A DNA stretch of 64,000 nucleotides from Allomeiothermus silvanus DSM 9946 (lineage in GTDB: Bacteria; Deinococcota; Deinococci; Deinococcales; Thermaceae): positions 1,508,001 to 1,572,000 of the forward strand of contig NC_014212.1 in NCBI RefSeq assembly GCF_000092125.1, read 5' to 3'. Positions 48,720-55,559 of the stretch are shown here, piece after piece. Below the pieces are notes generated by a model. It was not told the origin of the DNA. It was given only the letters and a program-made list of their open reading frames with translations, and made no database searches. Position numbers and translations under genes: made by a program. Position 1 is the stretch's first letter. Each line of letters begins with the position of its first letter.

Positions 48720-49466
48720 TTAGGGTACCTGGTAGCCAAAGGCTTTCAGTATAGTTCGCGCTTTATCCCCTTGGATGTAGTCGTACAGGGCCTTGACCTC
48801 GGGGCGGTTGCGGCCTTTGATGATCACGTAGGCTTGCTCGAGCGGGGGGGCCAGCCGTTCGGGAACCACCCAGACCTTACCCTGTCCTTTGACCGATGCG
48901 GTGAAGGTCAGCGAGTAGGCGGTGAACCCGGCGTCGGCCGCCGCTAGTATGAGCTGCGTAGCTTGGGAGATGTCCTGACCGAAGACCAGCTTGCTGCGCA
49001 GCTTCTCCAACAGCCCCGCCCTTTGCAAGGCTTCTATGGCCGTCCGGCCATAGGGGGCTGTTTCAGGGTTGGAGATGGCGATGCGGGCGATCTTGGGATC
49101 TAGGAGGACGCTCAAGCTGCTGGGGCTAAGGCCTACGCGGTTGGGGATCAGCAGGGCTAGGCGGCCTTTAGCGTACACTCTGAGGGTCCCCGGCTCGGTC
49201 AGGTTGTTACGCTCCAGCGCCTGCGGGAAGCTGGTGTCGGCAGCCATAAACACATCGAAAGGAGCCCCCTGGGTGATTTGCTGGACGAAACCGCCCGAGG
49301 AGCCGAAGCTGGGGGTAACCTTGATATTCGCGTTGTCCTGATTGAAGGCTCTGACGATATCTATAAAGACGTCGCGCAAATTGGCGGCCACCGCGACCCG
49401 CACCTCGGCTTGCTGGGCTGCGGCCAAACCGAGCATCACCACCGCGCTTACAAGAAGTTTTCGCAT
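48720..49466 (-). CDS. modA: ModA, molybdate-binding protein
   Basis: A 248-aa periplasmic-type binding protein. MRKLLVSAVVMLGLAAAQQA is a signal peptide. The mature N-terminus EVRVAVAANLRDVFIDIVRAFNQDNANIKVTPSFGSSGGFVQQITQGAPFDVFMAADTSFPQAL has the classical ModA AAANL...SSGxLxxQIxxGAPxDVFxSAD pattern, although the Ala-Ala-Ser of E. coli differs slightly. IARIAISNPETAPYGRTAIEALQRAGL carries the second oxyanion-binding part. The ATG at 49466 has GGAGGTGAGAGG upstream. The upstream Moco-fold gene ends 4 nt before. Confidence 0.94.
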   Translation of the reverse strand: MRKLLVSAVVMLGLAAAQQAEVRVAVAANLRDVFIDIVRAFNQDNANIKVTPSFGSSGGFVQQITQGAPFDVFMAADTSFPQALERNNLTEPGTLRVYAKGRLALLIPNRVGLSPSSLSVLLDPKIARIAISNPETAPYGRTAIEALQRAGLLEKLRSKLVFGQDISQATQLILAAADAGFTAYSLTFTASVKGQGKVWVVPERLAPPLEQAYVIIKGRNRPEVKALYDYIQGDKARTILKAFGYQVP

Positions 49467-49470
49467 CCTC

Positions 49471-49977
49471 TCACCTCCTTTGTGAAGAACCATCGGCGTC
49501 GCGAACCTCGAGCCGGATCACCCCGCTGACATAACGCCCGCCCCGCTTATCGCCGGGAACCACCAAACGGAAGGGTCCTCGCTCCCCCTGCAAGGGCTTA
49601 CCGTCTTCCTCCCAGGCCAAGAGCACGGGCTGGGCGCCGAACTCGGGATCTAGCTCAGCCCAAGAGAAAATCACCGTGTAGCCGTCTTTGGCTGTAGCAA
49701 GTACGAACTTGCGCAGCTTGTCGTTTTTTCGGTTCTCCAGCTCAAGCCCCGCCTGCTGGAGCAGGGCAGCTAGCCGCACCCCTTTGTAGGTGTGCTGCTC
49801 GAGGCCTTGGCCAGATAAAAAGCTCACCGTTAGGGTTTCAGCCGCAAACCTTTGCAGATCGGTTAGGGAGAGCTTTGCAGGCCGCTCGACCAGCCCGGTC
49901 AGCTCTACCGTATCGCTGCTTTGTGCTATAGCCAGCGCCGAGAAGACCAAAACAACAACCGATAGCAGCCGCTTCAT
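49471..49977 (-). CDS. Exported molybdopterin-binding-fold protein, cysteine-free
   Basis: A 168-aa protein with a signal peptide (MKRLLSVVVLVFSALAIAQ). The mature part resembles the sulfite-oxidase-like Moco-binding domain: VELTGLVERPAKLSLTDLQRFAAETLTVSFLSGQGLEQHTYKGVRLAALLQQAGL, then TAKDGYTVIFSWAELDPEFGAQPVLLAWEEDGKPLQGERGPFRLVVPGDKRGGRYVSGVIRLEV (the GPxRLVxPGDxRxxRxVxxVxxIEV pattern). No cysteine is present, so the Mo-coordinating Cys of sulfite oxidases is missing. It may bind the cofactor or molybdate differently, or act as a scaffold. It sits between mop and modA in the operon. Confidence 0.85.
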   Translation of the reverse strand: MKRLLSVVVLVFSALAIAQSSDTVELTGLVERPAKLSLTDLQRFAAETLTVSFLSGQGLEQHTYKGVRLAALLQQAGLELENRKNDKLRKFVLATAKDGYTVIFSWAELDPEFGAQPVLLAWEEDGKPLQGERGPFRLVVPGDKRGGRYVSGVIRLEVRDADGSSQRR

Positions 49978-50001
49978 AGCTTCCTCAGGGGGTAGCGATC
50001 A

Positions 50002-50181
50002 TCATTTAATCACCACGATCACCTCTTTGCCCGGCTCCAGGCCTAAAGATTCAGCGGCGGTGCGGGTAATGGCGGAGACGATCTGGTGCTCGCCCACCCG
50101 CACGGTTACTTCCGCCATCACCTCGCCATACTTGACCGATTGCACTGTACCGGGTAGCTGGTTGCGCGCGCTGATTCGCAT
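50002..50181 (-). CDS. Molbindin-like Mop/TOBE protein
   Basis: A 59-aa single TOBE (Mop) domain: MRISARNQLPGTVQSVKYGEV followed by MAEVTVRVGEHQIVSAITR and TAAESLGLEPGKEVIVVIK. The family pattern SARNxLxGxVxxVxxGxVxAxVxVxxxGxxxxAxITxxSxxxLxLxxGxxVxAxIK is clear. Such proteins oligomerise and store molybdate in the cytoplasm, or sense it. The ATG at 50181 has GGAGG 5 nt upstream. First structural gene after the operator. Confidence 0.93.
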   Translation of the reverse strand: MRISARNQLPGTVQSVKYGEVMAEVTVRVGEHQIVSAITRTAAESLGLEPGKEVIVVIK

Positions 50182-50191
50182 AGGGCCTCCG

Positions 50192-50229
50192 ATAGTCACA
50201 CTGTAACCTAAAAGTTACACTGTGACTAT
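50192..50229. promoter_or_regulatory. 16-bp-arm inverted repeat, putative operator of the molybdate operon
   Basis: ATAGTCACACTGTAAC (50192-50207) and GTTACACTGTGACTAT (50214-50229) are inverted copies with one mismatch, separated by 6 nt. The repeat lies directly upstream of the mop ribosome binding site and overlaps the TAG stop of the PadR-type gene. The position and symmetry suggest an operator for the mod operon. It does not match the usual E. coli ModE site (TATAT-rich). Confidence 0.7.
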
Positions 50230-50789
50230 AGCCGGGAGGAACCCTCCGCCAAAAGCCGCTCGACGAAACGTAACCCCGCCCTGGCGTTCTCGAGCCGCCA
50301 CAACAAGGCGATCCGTCCCACCCCTTTTTCTTGGGGTTCCTGCGCCTCGAGGGTATCCAGGGCTTTTTGGTAGTGCTCCCGTTGGGCCAACAGCAGCGGT
50401 TTCCAGTCGGCCCCGCTCCTGGACAAGAAGGCCAGCTTAAGCCGCAGGTCGCTGCGTCCTAGGCGCAGACGGGTCACCGGCGCATACAGCCAGGCCCTTA
50501 CGGCCTTTCTCCCCGCCGGGGTCAGCGCGAACACCGTGCGCTGTGGACCGCTCAGCCCAGGCTCCTGGCGGACAGCCTGGGCTAGTCCGGCCTCGGTGAG
50601 GTGTTCGAGGGTACGGTACACCTGGGGGCGCTGGATCTTCCAGATCTCCCCCAACCCGCCCCCAGCAGCAAAGAGGCTCGCTATTTGAAAGCCGTGGGAT
50701 TCTCCTTCAGCGAGCGCGGCGAGCACCGCCCAATCGCTGGTGGATAGGTTGGAGAGGACCTGTTTTTGCGGCTTTTTTAGGGACTTCAT
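50226..50789 (-). CDS. PadR-type transcriptional regulator
   Basis: A 187-aa winged-helix protein. N-terminal LSTSDWAVLAALAEGESHGFQIASLF (the PadR xxxxxxLGLLxxGPxHGYxI pattern), then IWKIQRPQVYRTLEHLTEAGLAQAVRQEPGLSGPQRTVFALTPAGRKAVRAWLYAPV. The C-terminal helical part (LKLAFLSRSGADWKPLLLAQREHYQKALDTLEAQ) is the dimerisation domain of the PadR-s2 class. Its gene is directly upstream of mop on the same strand, and its stop codon is inside the inverted repeat. It is a good candidate for the regulator of the molybdate operon, but no direct evidence is available. Confidence 0.9.
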   Translation of the reverse strand: MKSLKKPQKQVLSNLSTSDWAVLAALAEGESHGFQIASLFAAGGGLGEIWKIQRPQVYRTLEHLTEAGLAQAVRQEPGLSGPQRTVFALTPAGRKAVRAWLYAPVTRLRLGRSDLRLKLAFLSRSGADWKPLLLAQREHYQKALDTLEAQEPQEKGVGRIALLWRLENARAGLRFVERLLAEGSSRL

Positions 50790-50827
50790 CCTTGTAGCCT
50801 AGCAAAAAGCCCCTAACCTATAGAAGG

Positions 50828-50833
50828 TACACT
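50828..50833 (+). promoter_or_regulatory. Leaderless-type -10 box (TACACT) for trmO
   Basis: TACACT ends 6 nt before the trmO ATG. The longer word TACACTGT is also present in both arms of the operator at 50192-50229. Confidence 0.45.
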
Positions 50834-50839
50834 GTATCT

Positions 50840-51325
50840 ATGCGGGAAACCGTTTCGTACACCCCCATCGGGGTGGTGCGATCCCCCTTTTCTGACGAGG
50901 CGGGTATGCCCATCCAGTCGGTGGCTGCGCCAGGGGTAAGCGGGCAAGTGGAGGTCTTCGAGGAATTTGCTGAAGGTCTTCAAGACCTCGAGGGCTTTTC
51001 CCACCTGATTTTGCTCTGCCATCTGCACCGTATCCGCGAGGGTGCTTTGCGGGTGGTGCCGTTTTTGGACACCCAGCCGCGCGGGGTCTTCGCTACCCGT
51101 AGCCCCAAGCGGCCTAACCCCATCGGGTTCACCATCGTTCGCCCAGAGCGCCTAGAGGGGCGAGTGCTGCACATCCTCGAGCACGATCTTTTGGACGGAA
51201 CCCCAGTGCTGGACATCAAGCCCTACATGCCCCTATTTGACGTGCGGCATACCGAACAGATCGGCTGGTTCAGGGATCGGCTCTACGCACTTGGGAAGGT
51301 GCGTTCAGATGACCGCTTCAAATAA
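50840..51325 (+). CDS. trmO: TrmO, tRNA t6A37 N6-methyltransferase family
   Basis: A 161-aa TsaA/YaeB/TrmO-family enzyme that methylates t6A37 in tRNA-Thr to m6t6A in E. coli. Landmarks: YTPIGVVRSPFSDEAGMPIQS, FEEFAEGLQDLEGFSHLILLCHLHRI, GVFATRSPKRPNPIGFTIVRPERLEGRVLHILEHDLLDGTPVLDIKPYMPLFD. RSPxRPNPIG and DGTPVLDIKPYxP are diagnostic. The short C-terminus (FRDRLYALGKVRSDDRFK) lacks the long extension of the E. coli enzyme, as in archaeal and thermophile homologues. Strong terminator follows. Confidence 0.93.
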   Translation: MRETVSYTPIGVVRSPFSDEAGMPIQSVAAPGVSGQVEVFEEFAEGLQDLEGFSHLILLCHLHRIREGALRVVPFLDTQPRGVFATRSPKRPNPIGFTIVRPERLEGRVLHILEHDLLDGTPVLDIKPYMPLFDVRHTEQIGWFRDRLYALGKVRSDDRFK

Positions 51326-51326
51326 A

Positions 51327-51346
51327 AGAGGCCCCGCCGGGCCTCT
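51327..51346. terminator. Bidirectional terminator between trmO and cytochrome c
   Basis: An 8-bp stem (AGAGGCCC/GGGCCTCT) with a 4-nt loop lies between convergent genes. On the minus strand it is followed by TTTTATTT, so it terminates the cytochrome c gene; it may also serve trmO. Confidence 0.85.
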
Positions 51347-51365
51347 GCTGGGAAAATGTATCCCC

Positions 51366-51809
51366 TTACTGCAAGCCCAGTGCCTTACGCGCGGCGTTGA
51401 CCTGGGCAGCGGTGAGGGGTTTGGCCCGCTGGGCCTTGACCTCGGCGGCAGTAAACTCCTTCTGCCCTGCTGGGAATTTGTTGCCCCACTGGGTGCTGAT
51501 ATGGTTGAGGACGGCGGCGATGTCTTCGTCCTTGAGTTGCCCGTAGGCCGGCATGGCACCGTTGTATTTGGCACCCTTGACGCTGATCTCACCGGTCAGG
51601 CCATATAGCAAAACATGAATAATGTACTCGCGGCCCCCCTTGGCGGCCAGAATTTCAGGGACGTGCCCGGCCAGCGGAGGGAAGACCCCGGGGATCCCAG
51701 CTCCGGTGGGCTGGTGGCAGCCCTGGCACTGCTGGTAGACGCTGGCGCCAGATTGGGCCAGGGCTAAGCTGGTCAGGGCGATAAGACCCGCGAGCAAAAT
51801 TTTCTTCAT
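51366..51809 (-). CDS. Cytochrome c, single heme
   Basis: A 147-aa exported c-type cytochrome. The N-terminal MKKILLAGLIALTSLALAQ is a signal peptide; the heme motif CQGCH lies at 28-32, followed by PTGAGIPGVFPPLAGHVPEI. The axial Met is in YNGAMPAYGQLKDEDIAAVLNHISTQWGN. The GTG/ATG context GAGGTGAAGAGCATG puts the start at ATG 51809. It is a clear paralogue of the cytochrome at 53097-53555 (shared FPPLAGH, GEI-VK---Y-G-MP-Y-QL-DE-IA--LN pattern). The two genes probably once lay side by side before the IS entered between them. Likely an electron carrier to a terminal oxidase or dehydrogenase. Confidence 0.93.
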   Translation of the reverse strand: MKKILLAGLIALTSLALAQSGASVYQQCQGCHQPTGAGIPGVFPPLAGHVPEILAAKGGREYIIHVLLYGLTGEISVKGAKYNGAMPAYGQLKDEDIAAVLNHISTQWGNKFPAGQKEFTAAEVKAQRAKPLTAAQVNAARKALGLQ

Positions 51810-51863
51810 GCTCTTCACCTCGAGTACAATTCTATCACCCTGCCTCTAAGGATCACAAGACGG

Positions 51864-51946
51864 TGTAATCGGTCAACACATTTGAGACTCTTTGAGGAAC
51901 CGACTCCTCTTGCATCTTAGCCAAAAACTCCAGCGGAGCAAGACCC
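51864..51946. repeat. 83-bp duplicate of the IS left end
   Basis: These 83 bp (TGTAATCGGTC... to ...GCAAGACCC) match the first 83 bp of the IS and lie directly before the full copy at 51947. The 5-bp target duplication GACGG lies outside this fragment (51859-51863) and after the right end (53087-53091), so the fragment is part of the inserted unit. Confidence 0.92.
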
Positions 51947-53009
51947 TGTAATCGGTCAACACATTTGAGACTCTTTGAGGAACCGACTCCTCTTGCATCT
52001 TAGCCAAAAACTCCAGCGGAGCAAGACCCCCCAGGGCCATGTGAGGCCTTCGGCGGTTGTAGTAGTCCAGGTAGGTATCCAGCTCTGCCTGCAGCTCGCT
52101 GAGCGGGGTGGGCAAAGGCCGGGTGTAGAACTCCTCCTTGAAGGTCCGCTGCATCCGCTCCACGTGACCATTGAGTTTAGGACTCCTCGGCGGTAGCACA
52201 AACAAGGCAATCCCCAGAGCACAGCAGGCCTCCTCAAACTCGGCCATGAACTCGCTGCCCCCATCCACCTGGATGGCCCGGATGGGAAAAGGGGCCCTGG
52301 CCAGAAGCAAGGACAAGAACCCCTCAGAAAGCTTAGCCGTGGCCCGGCTGTGCACCTCCGCCAGGACAAACCGGCTATGGAGGTCAATCGCCGAGAAGTG
52401 CTTGACCATGCTTCCCGGTCCTAAGGTCAGGGTGAGGGTGTCCACCTGGACCAGGTCCCCAGGAGCCCTGGCCTCGTATCCTCGGGGCTTCCTTTTGGCG
52501 TAGGGCCGGTTTACCCTTCGCTTTAGCTTCCCTCTTTGAGTCCGGGCCAGGTAGCCGGCCACGCTCTCGATACGTCGGTGCTTCTCCAGGTAGGCCAGGA
52601 TGCGCCCCACCGTGCGTTCGCTCATCTGGAAACCCTCCTTGCGGAGGGTAAGCCAGATGGACCAGCGTCCCCAGGTGGGGTTTTCCTTGCGGAGAGTTTC
52701 TATTCTAATGAGCAGCCCTGGGGTCCAGTGGACCTTTGTGCGCAGGTGCTTAGGGCGGCGGGAGCGGGGTTTGAGTCCAGCCAGGCCCTTTTCTTTTAGG
52801 GCTTTTTGCCAGCGGTGGTAGGTGGCCCGGCTGATCCCGACCAGGTCCTGGATCTCCTTCCAGCTCTTTTTACTTTCACGCAGGGCTTTGACCAGTCGGA
52901 GCTTGCGCAGACGTTCCTGGACCTCTGGGTCGCTTGCGTTGGCCTCGGCCAGCCTCTGTGCTTGTCTAGCGCCTCTCCATATCTCTCGGCCAACGGTGGT
53001 AAACTGCAC
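51873..53009 (-). CDS. IS481-like DDE transposase, copy 2 (extended C-terminus)
   Basis: Identical to the copy-1 transposase through residue ~354 (...VSNVLTDY), with the same HTH region, DDE triad and GTG start with GGAGG. Because the element has no stop codon of its own, the frame runs on into the 83-bp duplicate of the left end, in a different frame (RVLLRWSFWLRCKRSRF and so on), and stops at 51873. The total is 378 aa. Whether the extra tail affects activity is unknown. Confidence 0.9.
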   Translation of the reverse strand: MQFTTVGREIWRGARQAQRLAEANASDPEVQERLRKLRLVKALRESKKSWKEIQDLVGISRATYHRWQKALKEKGLAGLKPRSRRPKHLRTKVHWTPGLLIRIETLRKENPTWGRWSIWLTLRKEGFQMSERTVGRILAYLEKHRRIESVAGYLARTQRGKLKRRVNRPYAKRKPRGYEARAPGDLVQVDTLTLTLGPGSMVKHFSAIDLHSRFVLAEVHSRATAKLSEGFLSLLLARAPFPIRAIQVDGGSEFMAEFEEACCALGIALFVLPPRSPKLNGHVERMQRTFKEEFYTRPLPTPLSELQAELDTYLDYYNRRRPHMALGGLAPLEFLAKMQEESVPQRVSNVLTDYRVLLRWSFWLRCKRSRFLKESQMC

Positions 53010-53086
53010 CTGGGGAACCTCCTTTCCTGGTCGGTTCCCCTCTTTTTATCCCAGCTTAGAGTCTCACATGTGTTTGTCCGGGTTCA
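51947..53086 (-). mobile_element. IS481-like insertion sequence, copy 2 (1140 bp)
   Basis: Same length and same protein frames as copy 1 at 32954-34093. The right end is followed by GACGG (53087-53091). The matching GACGG is not at 51942-51946 but at 51859-51863, before the extra 83-bp left-end fragment. The insertion lies between the two paralogous cytochrome c genes, 10 nt after the stop of the upstream one. Confidence 0.93.
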
Positions 53087-53096
53087 GACGGCGGGC

Positions 53097-53555
53097 TTAG
53101 CGTAGGTTAATCCGACGGCGGTTCTCGTACACCTGTAGGGGGGTGAGCCGTCGCGACCGCTCGGCGGCGACTTCGGCAGCGCTGATGGGCCGGTAACCTG
53201 GGGGGAGCAGCTTATCGTTACCCCAAGCCTCCAGCACAAAATTCAACAGGCTGGCAATCTCCTCGTCGCGTAATTGTGCGTAGCCAGGCATAACCCCCGC
53301 ATAGCGCTGGTCCTTGACAATGATCTCTCCTTGGAGGCCGAAAAGTACGCTCTGGATCAGAACTGCACGTCCTGCTGGGCTGGTTGCTAGCTCCACGCTG
53401 TGACCCGCTAGAGGGGGGAAGGCGCCGGGGCGGCCCTGTCCGGTTTCGCCGTGACAGAAAGCACAGTTTTTCTGATAAAGGCTGCTTCCGTTTTGGGCTA
53501 GAGCGAAACCGAACAAACTCAGAGCGGCAACCAGGCCCAACAAGGTTTTTTTCAC
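53097..53555 (-). CDS. Cytochrome c, single heme (paralogue)
   Basis: A 152-aa exported cytochrome c. Signal MKKTLLGLVAALSLFGFALAQ; heme motif CAFCH at 31-35 in YQKNCAFCHGETGQGRPGAFPPLAGH. Axial Met is in YAGVMPGYAQLRDEEIASLLNFVLEAWGN. The C-terminal extension PISAAEVAAERSRRLTPLQVYENRRRINLR corresponds to FTAAEVKAQRAKPLTAAQVNAARKALGLQ in the paralogue. GTG start at 53555 with TAGAAT 6 nt upstream. Its stop lies 10 nt from the IS right end. Confidence 0.93.
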   Translation of the reverse strand: MKKTLLGLVAALSLFGFALAQNGSSLYQKNCAFCHGETGQGRPGAFPPLAGHSVELATSPAGRAVLIQSVLFGLQGEIIVKDQRYAGVMPGYAQLRDEEIASLLNFVLEAWGNDKLLPPGYRPISAAEVAAERSRRLTPLQVYENRRRINLR

Positions 53556-53561
53556 AAAGCC

Positions 53562-53567
53562 ATTCTA
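53562..53567 (-). promoter_or_regulatory. Leaderless-type -10 box (TAGAAT) for cytochrome c
   Basis: The minus-strand TAGAAT ends 6 nt before the GTG at 53555. Confidence 0.45.
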
Positions 53568-53597
53568 GCGAATTGGAAGGAGGCTTTGGTTTATTAG

Positions 53598-53622
53598 GGG
53601 TTAGGGGGTATTAATCTAACCC
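53598..53622. other. Inverted repeat GGGTTAG / CTAACCC in the potD-cytochrome c gap
   Basis: Seven-bp arms with an 11-nt loop lie between the potD stop and the cytochrome c start. It could be a terminator for the pot operon or a regulatory site of the cytochrome gene. Confidence 0.35.
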
Positions 53623-53663
53623 TGCTCAATAAAACAGGAAACCCTGGGCCTGACTCCCAGTAT

Positions 53664-54704
53664 TTATTGGGCCCGAACCTCGGCCCAAATCTTGTTGTAG
53701 AGGTCGGCGGCGGGACCTAAGTCACCCAGGAACTCGAGCTTTTTTCGCACCTCGGCGCTCGGGTAGATGATGGGATTGTCGCGGGCCTCGATCATCGGGA
53801 GCGCTGCCGGGACCGGGGTGCCGTAACCGATCCCGTTGGAGACTTTGGCTGCTACTTCGGGCTCGAGCAGGTAGTTGATGAACTTGTAGGCCAGTTCGCT
53901 GTTTTTGCTCTTGCTAAGGATGGTCAGTACGTCACTCCAGATGGTGCCACCCTCACGTGGGATCACGTACTTGACCTTGGGGTTTTCCTCCATGGCGCGG
54001 AAGGCGTCGCCGGAGTAGGCTACCGCCACCGCTACGTTGCCCGAGAGCACCTGTTGCACTGCGTCGGTCCCCCCGGCGAAACCCTGGCTGCGGCGTTTGG
54101 CGTCAATCAAGAGCCGCTTGGCCCGCTCGAGCGTGGCTGGGTCGGTGGAGTTGACCGAAGCCCCCAAGTAGCGCAGCGCAGCCCCCACCTGCTCGCGCAT
54201 CTCGGTGAGGAGCAAAAAGCTTCCTACGCTCTTGGCCGGGTCGAAGAGTACCGCCCAGCTATCCACTGGTCCCTTGACCAGGTCCTCGCGATAGGCGAGC
54301 CCGGTGGTGCCCCATTGGTAGACGACCGAGTGCTTGCTGCCGGGGTCGTAGGCGGGGTCGGCAAAGCTGGGGTCGAGGTTCTTGAAGTTGGGGATCTTGG
54401 ACTTGTCCAGCTCGAGGATGGTTCCCCGCTGGGCCAGTTGTCCCACCAAATAATCCGAGAGGATTACCACGTCGTATTCACTGTCGCCCCCAGCTTGCAG
54501 TTTGGAGACCATCGCCTCGGGGTCATCGTAGGTGTCCAGCACGATCTTGGCGTTCTCACGCTTCTCGAAGTCCTGGATGACTTCCTCGGGCATGTAATCC
54601 GACCAGTTGTAGATGCGGAGTTCATCTCGGGTTTGCTGCTTGGGGCAGGCGGTGAGTAAAGGCAACAGGAACACCAACGCCACCACGGTTGCAAATTTTT
54701 TCAC
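53664..54704 (-). CDS. potD: PotD-like polyamine-binding lipoprotein
   Basis: A 346-aa spermidine/putrescine-type binding protein. GTG at 54704 (GGAGGG upstream) gives MKKFATVVALVFLLPLLTAC with lipobox LTAC, so the mature protein is anchored through Cys20. The mature part begins ELRIYNWSDYMPEEVIQDFEKRENAKIVLDTYDDPEAMVSKLQAG, typical of PotD/PotF (LxxYNWxxYxxPExxxxFE). Later landmarks are VYQWGTTGLAYREDLV and VAVAYSGDAF. Its start overlaps the potC stop by 4 nt (GTGA). It is the last gene of the operon. Confidence 0.95.
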   Translation of the reverse strand: MKKFATVVALVFLLPLLTACPKQQTRDELRIYNWSDYMPEEVIQDFEKRENAKIVLDTYDDPEAMVSKLQAGGDSEYDVVILSDYLVGQLAQRGTILELDKSKIPNFKNLDPSFADPAYDPGSKHSVVYQWGTTGLAYREDLVKGPVDSWAVLFDPAKSVGSFLLLTEMREQVGAALRYLGASVNSTDPATLERAKRLLIDAKRRSQGFAGGTDAVQQVLSGNVAVAVAYSGDAFRAMEENPKVKYVIPREGGTIWSDVLTILSKSKNSELAYKFINYLLEPEVAAKVSNGIGYGTPVPAALPMIEARDNPIIYPSAEVRKKLEFLGDLGPAADLYNKIWAEVRAQ

Positions 54705-55486
54705 TTTGTCCCTCCTTTGCGCCAAAAGAGCCAGCCTAGGAGCAAAACCAGGATCGTGCTTCCCACCATGAGCGTGGAGAGCGCATGGATATCGGGAGTG
54801 ATGCCGGTTTTCACCTTGCCATAAATATAGAGCGGAAGGGTGGTAGACCCCGAACCAGAGGTGAAGAACGTTACTACGAAGTCATCCAGGGAGAGGCTAA
54901 AGGCCAGCAGGGCTCCCGAGACCACCCCGGGTGAGATCAGAGGCAGCGTAACCTCGCGAAAAGTGCGCCAGCCAGTGGCCCCTAAATCTTGTGCGGCTTC
55001 TTCCAAGGCGGGATCTAAAAGCATCAGCCGGGCCCGTACCACCAGCGTAACGTAGGCCACCTGAAAGCTCACGTGGGCCAGGATGATGGTGAGCAGGGAG
55101 AGCCGGGGCCAACCGATGGCGTCGCGTAGGGTGTTGAACAACAGCAGCAGCGAGATCCCCATCACTACATCAGGAACCACTACCGGGACGTATAGCAGAT
55201 AGCGCAGAAGGCTCTTGAGCCGAAACTCGTAGCGCACCAACCCAACCGCCAGCAGGGTTCCAATCGTTGTCGCAAGCGCCGTCGAAACCACGGCCACGAC
55301 AAGGGTGTTGCCGAGGTACTCGAGCACCCGCTCATTAGCGAAGAGCCGGTTGTACCAATCCAAGGTAAACCCAGTCCAGCTCACTCCGAAACGGCTTCGG
55401 TTAAACGACAACACCGCAATTACCAAAATCGGCAAGTATAAGAAGGCGAAGATTGCCCATGAGTAAACCGCCAGGAGTCGCTTCAT
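54701..55486 (-). CDS. potC: PotC-like polyamine ABC permease
   Basis: A 261-aa permease with six TM segments. MKRLLAVYSWAIFAFLYLPILVIAVLSFNRSRFGVSWTGFTLDWYNRLFAN is the PotC N-terminus (FLYxPIxxLxxxSFN...xWxGFxxxWYxxL). The EAA loop is LEEAAQDLGATGWRTFREVTLPLISPGVVSGALLAFSLSLDDFVVTFFTSG. The ATG at 55486 has GGAGG 11 nt upstream; the open frame continues to 55534. It overlaps potD by 4 nt. Confidence 0.94.
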   Translation of the reverse strand: MKRLLAVYSWAIFAFLYLPILVIAVLSFNRSRFGVSWTGFTLDWYNRLFANERVLEYLGNTLVVAVVSTALATTIGTLLAVGLVRYEFRLKSLLRYLLYVPVVVPDVVMGISLLLLFNTLRDAIGWPRLSLLTIILAHVSFQVAYVTLVVRARLMLLDPALEEAAQDLGATGWRTFREVTLPLISPGVVSGALLAFSLSLDDFVVTFFTSGSGSTTLPLYIYGKVKTGITPDIHALSTLMVGSTILVLLLGWLFWRKGGTK

Positions 55487-55559
55487 GGTCGGCTTCGCCT
55501 CCACTTCAGATCGGACCACTGGCGCAGCACGCAACCGAACCCCGTGTATAACCGGTTGC

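Noticed and set aside
51864-52029. Two near-identical 83-bp blocks as a possible CRISPR-like or tandem repeat
   Set aside because: Both blocks are the left end of the same IS, and there are no spacers.
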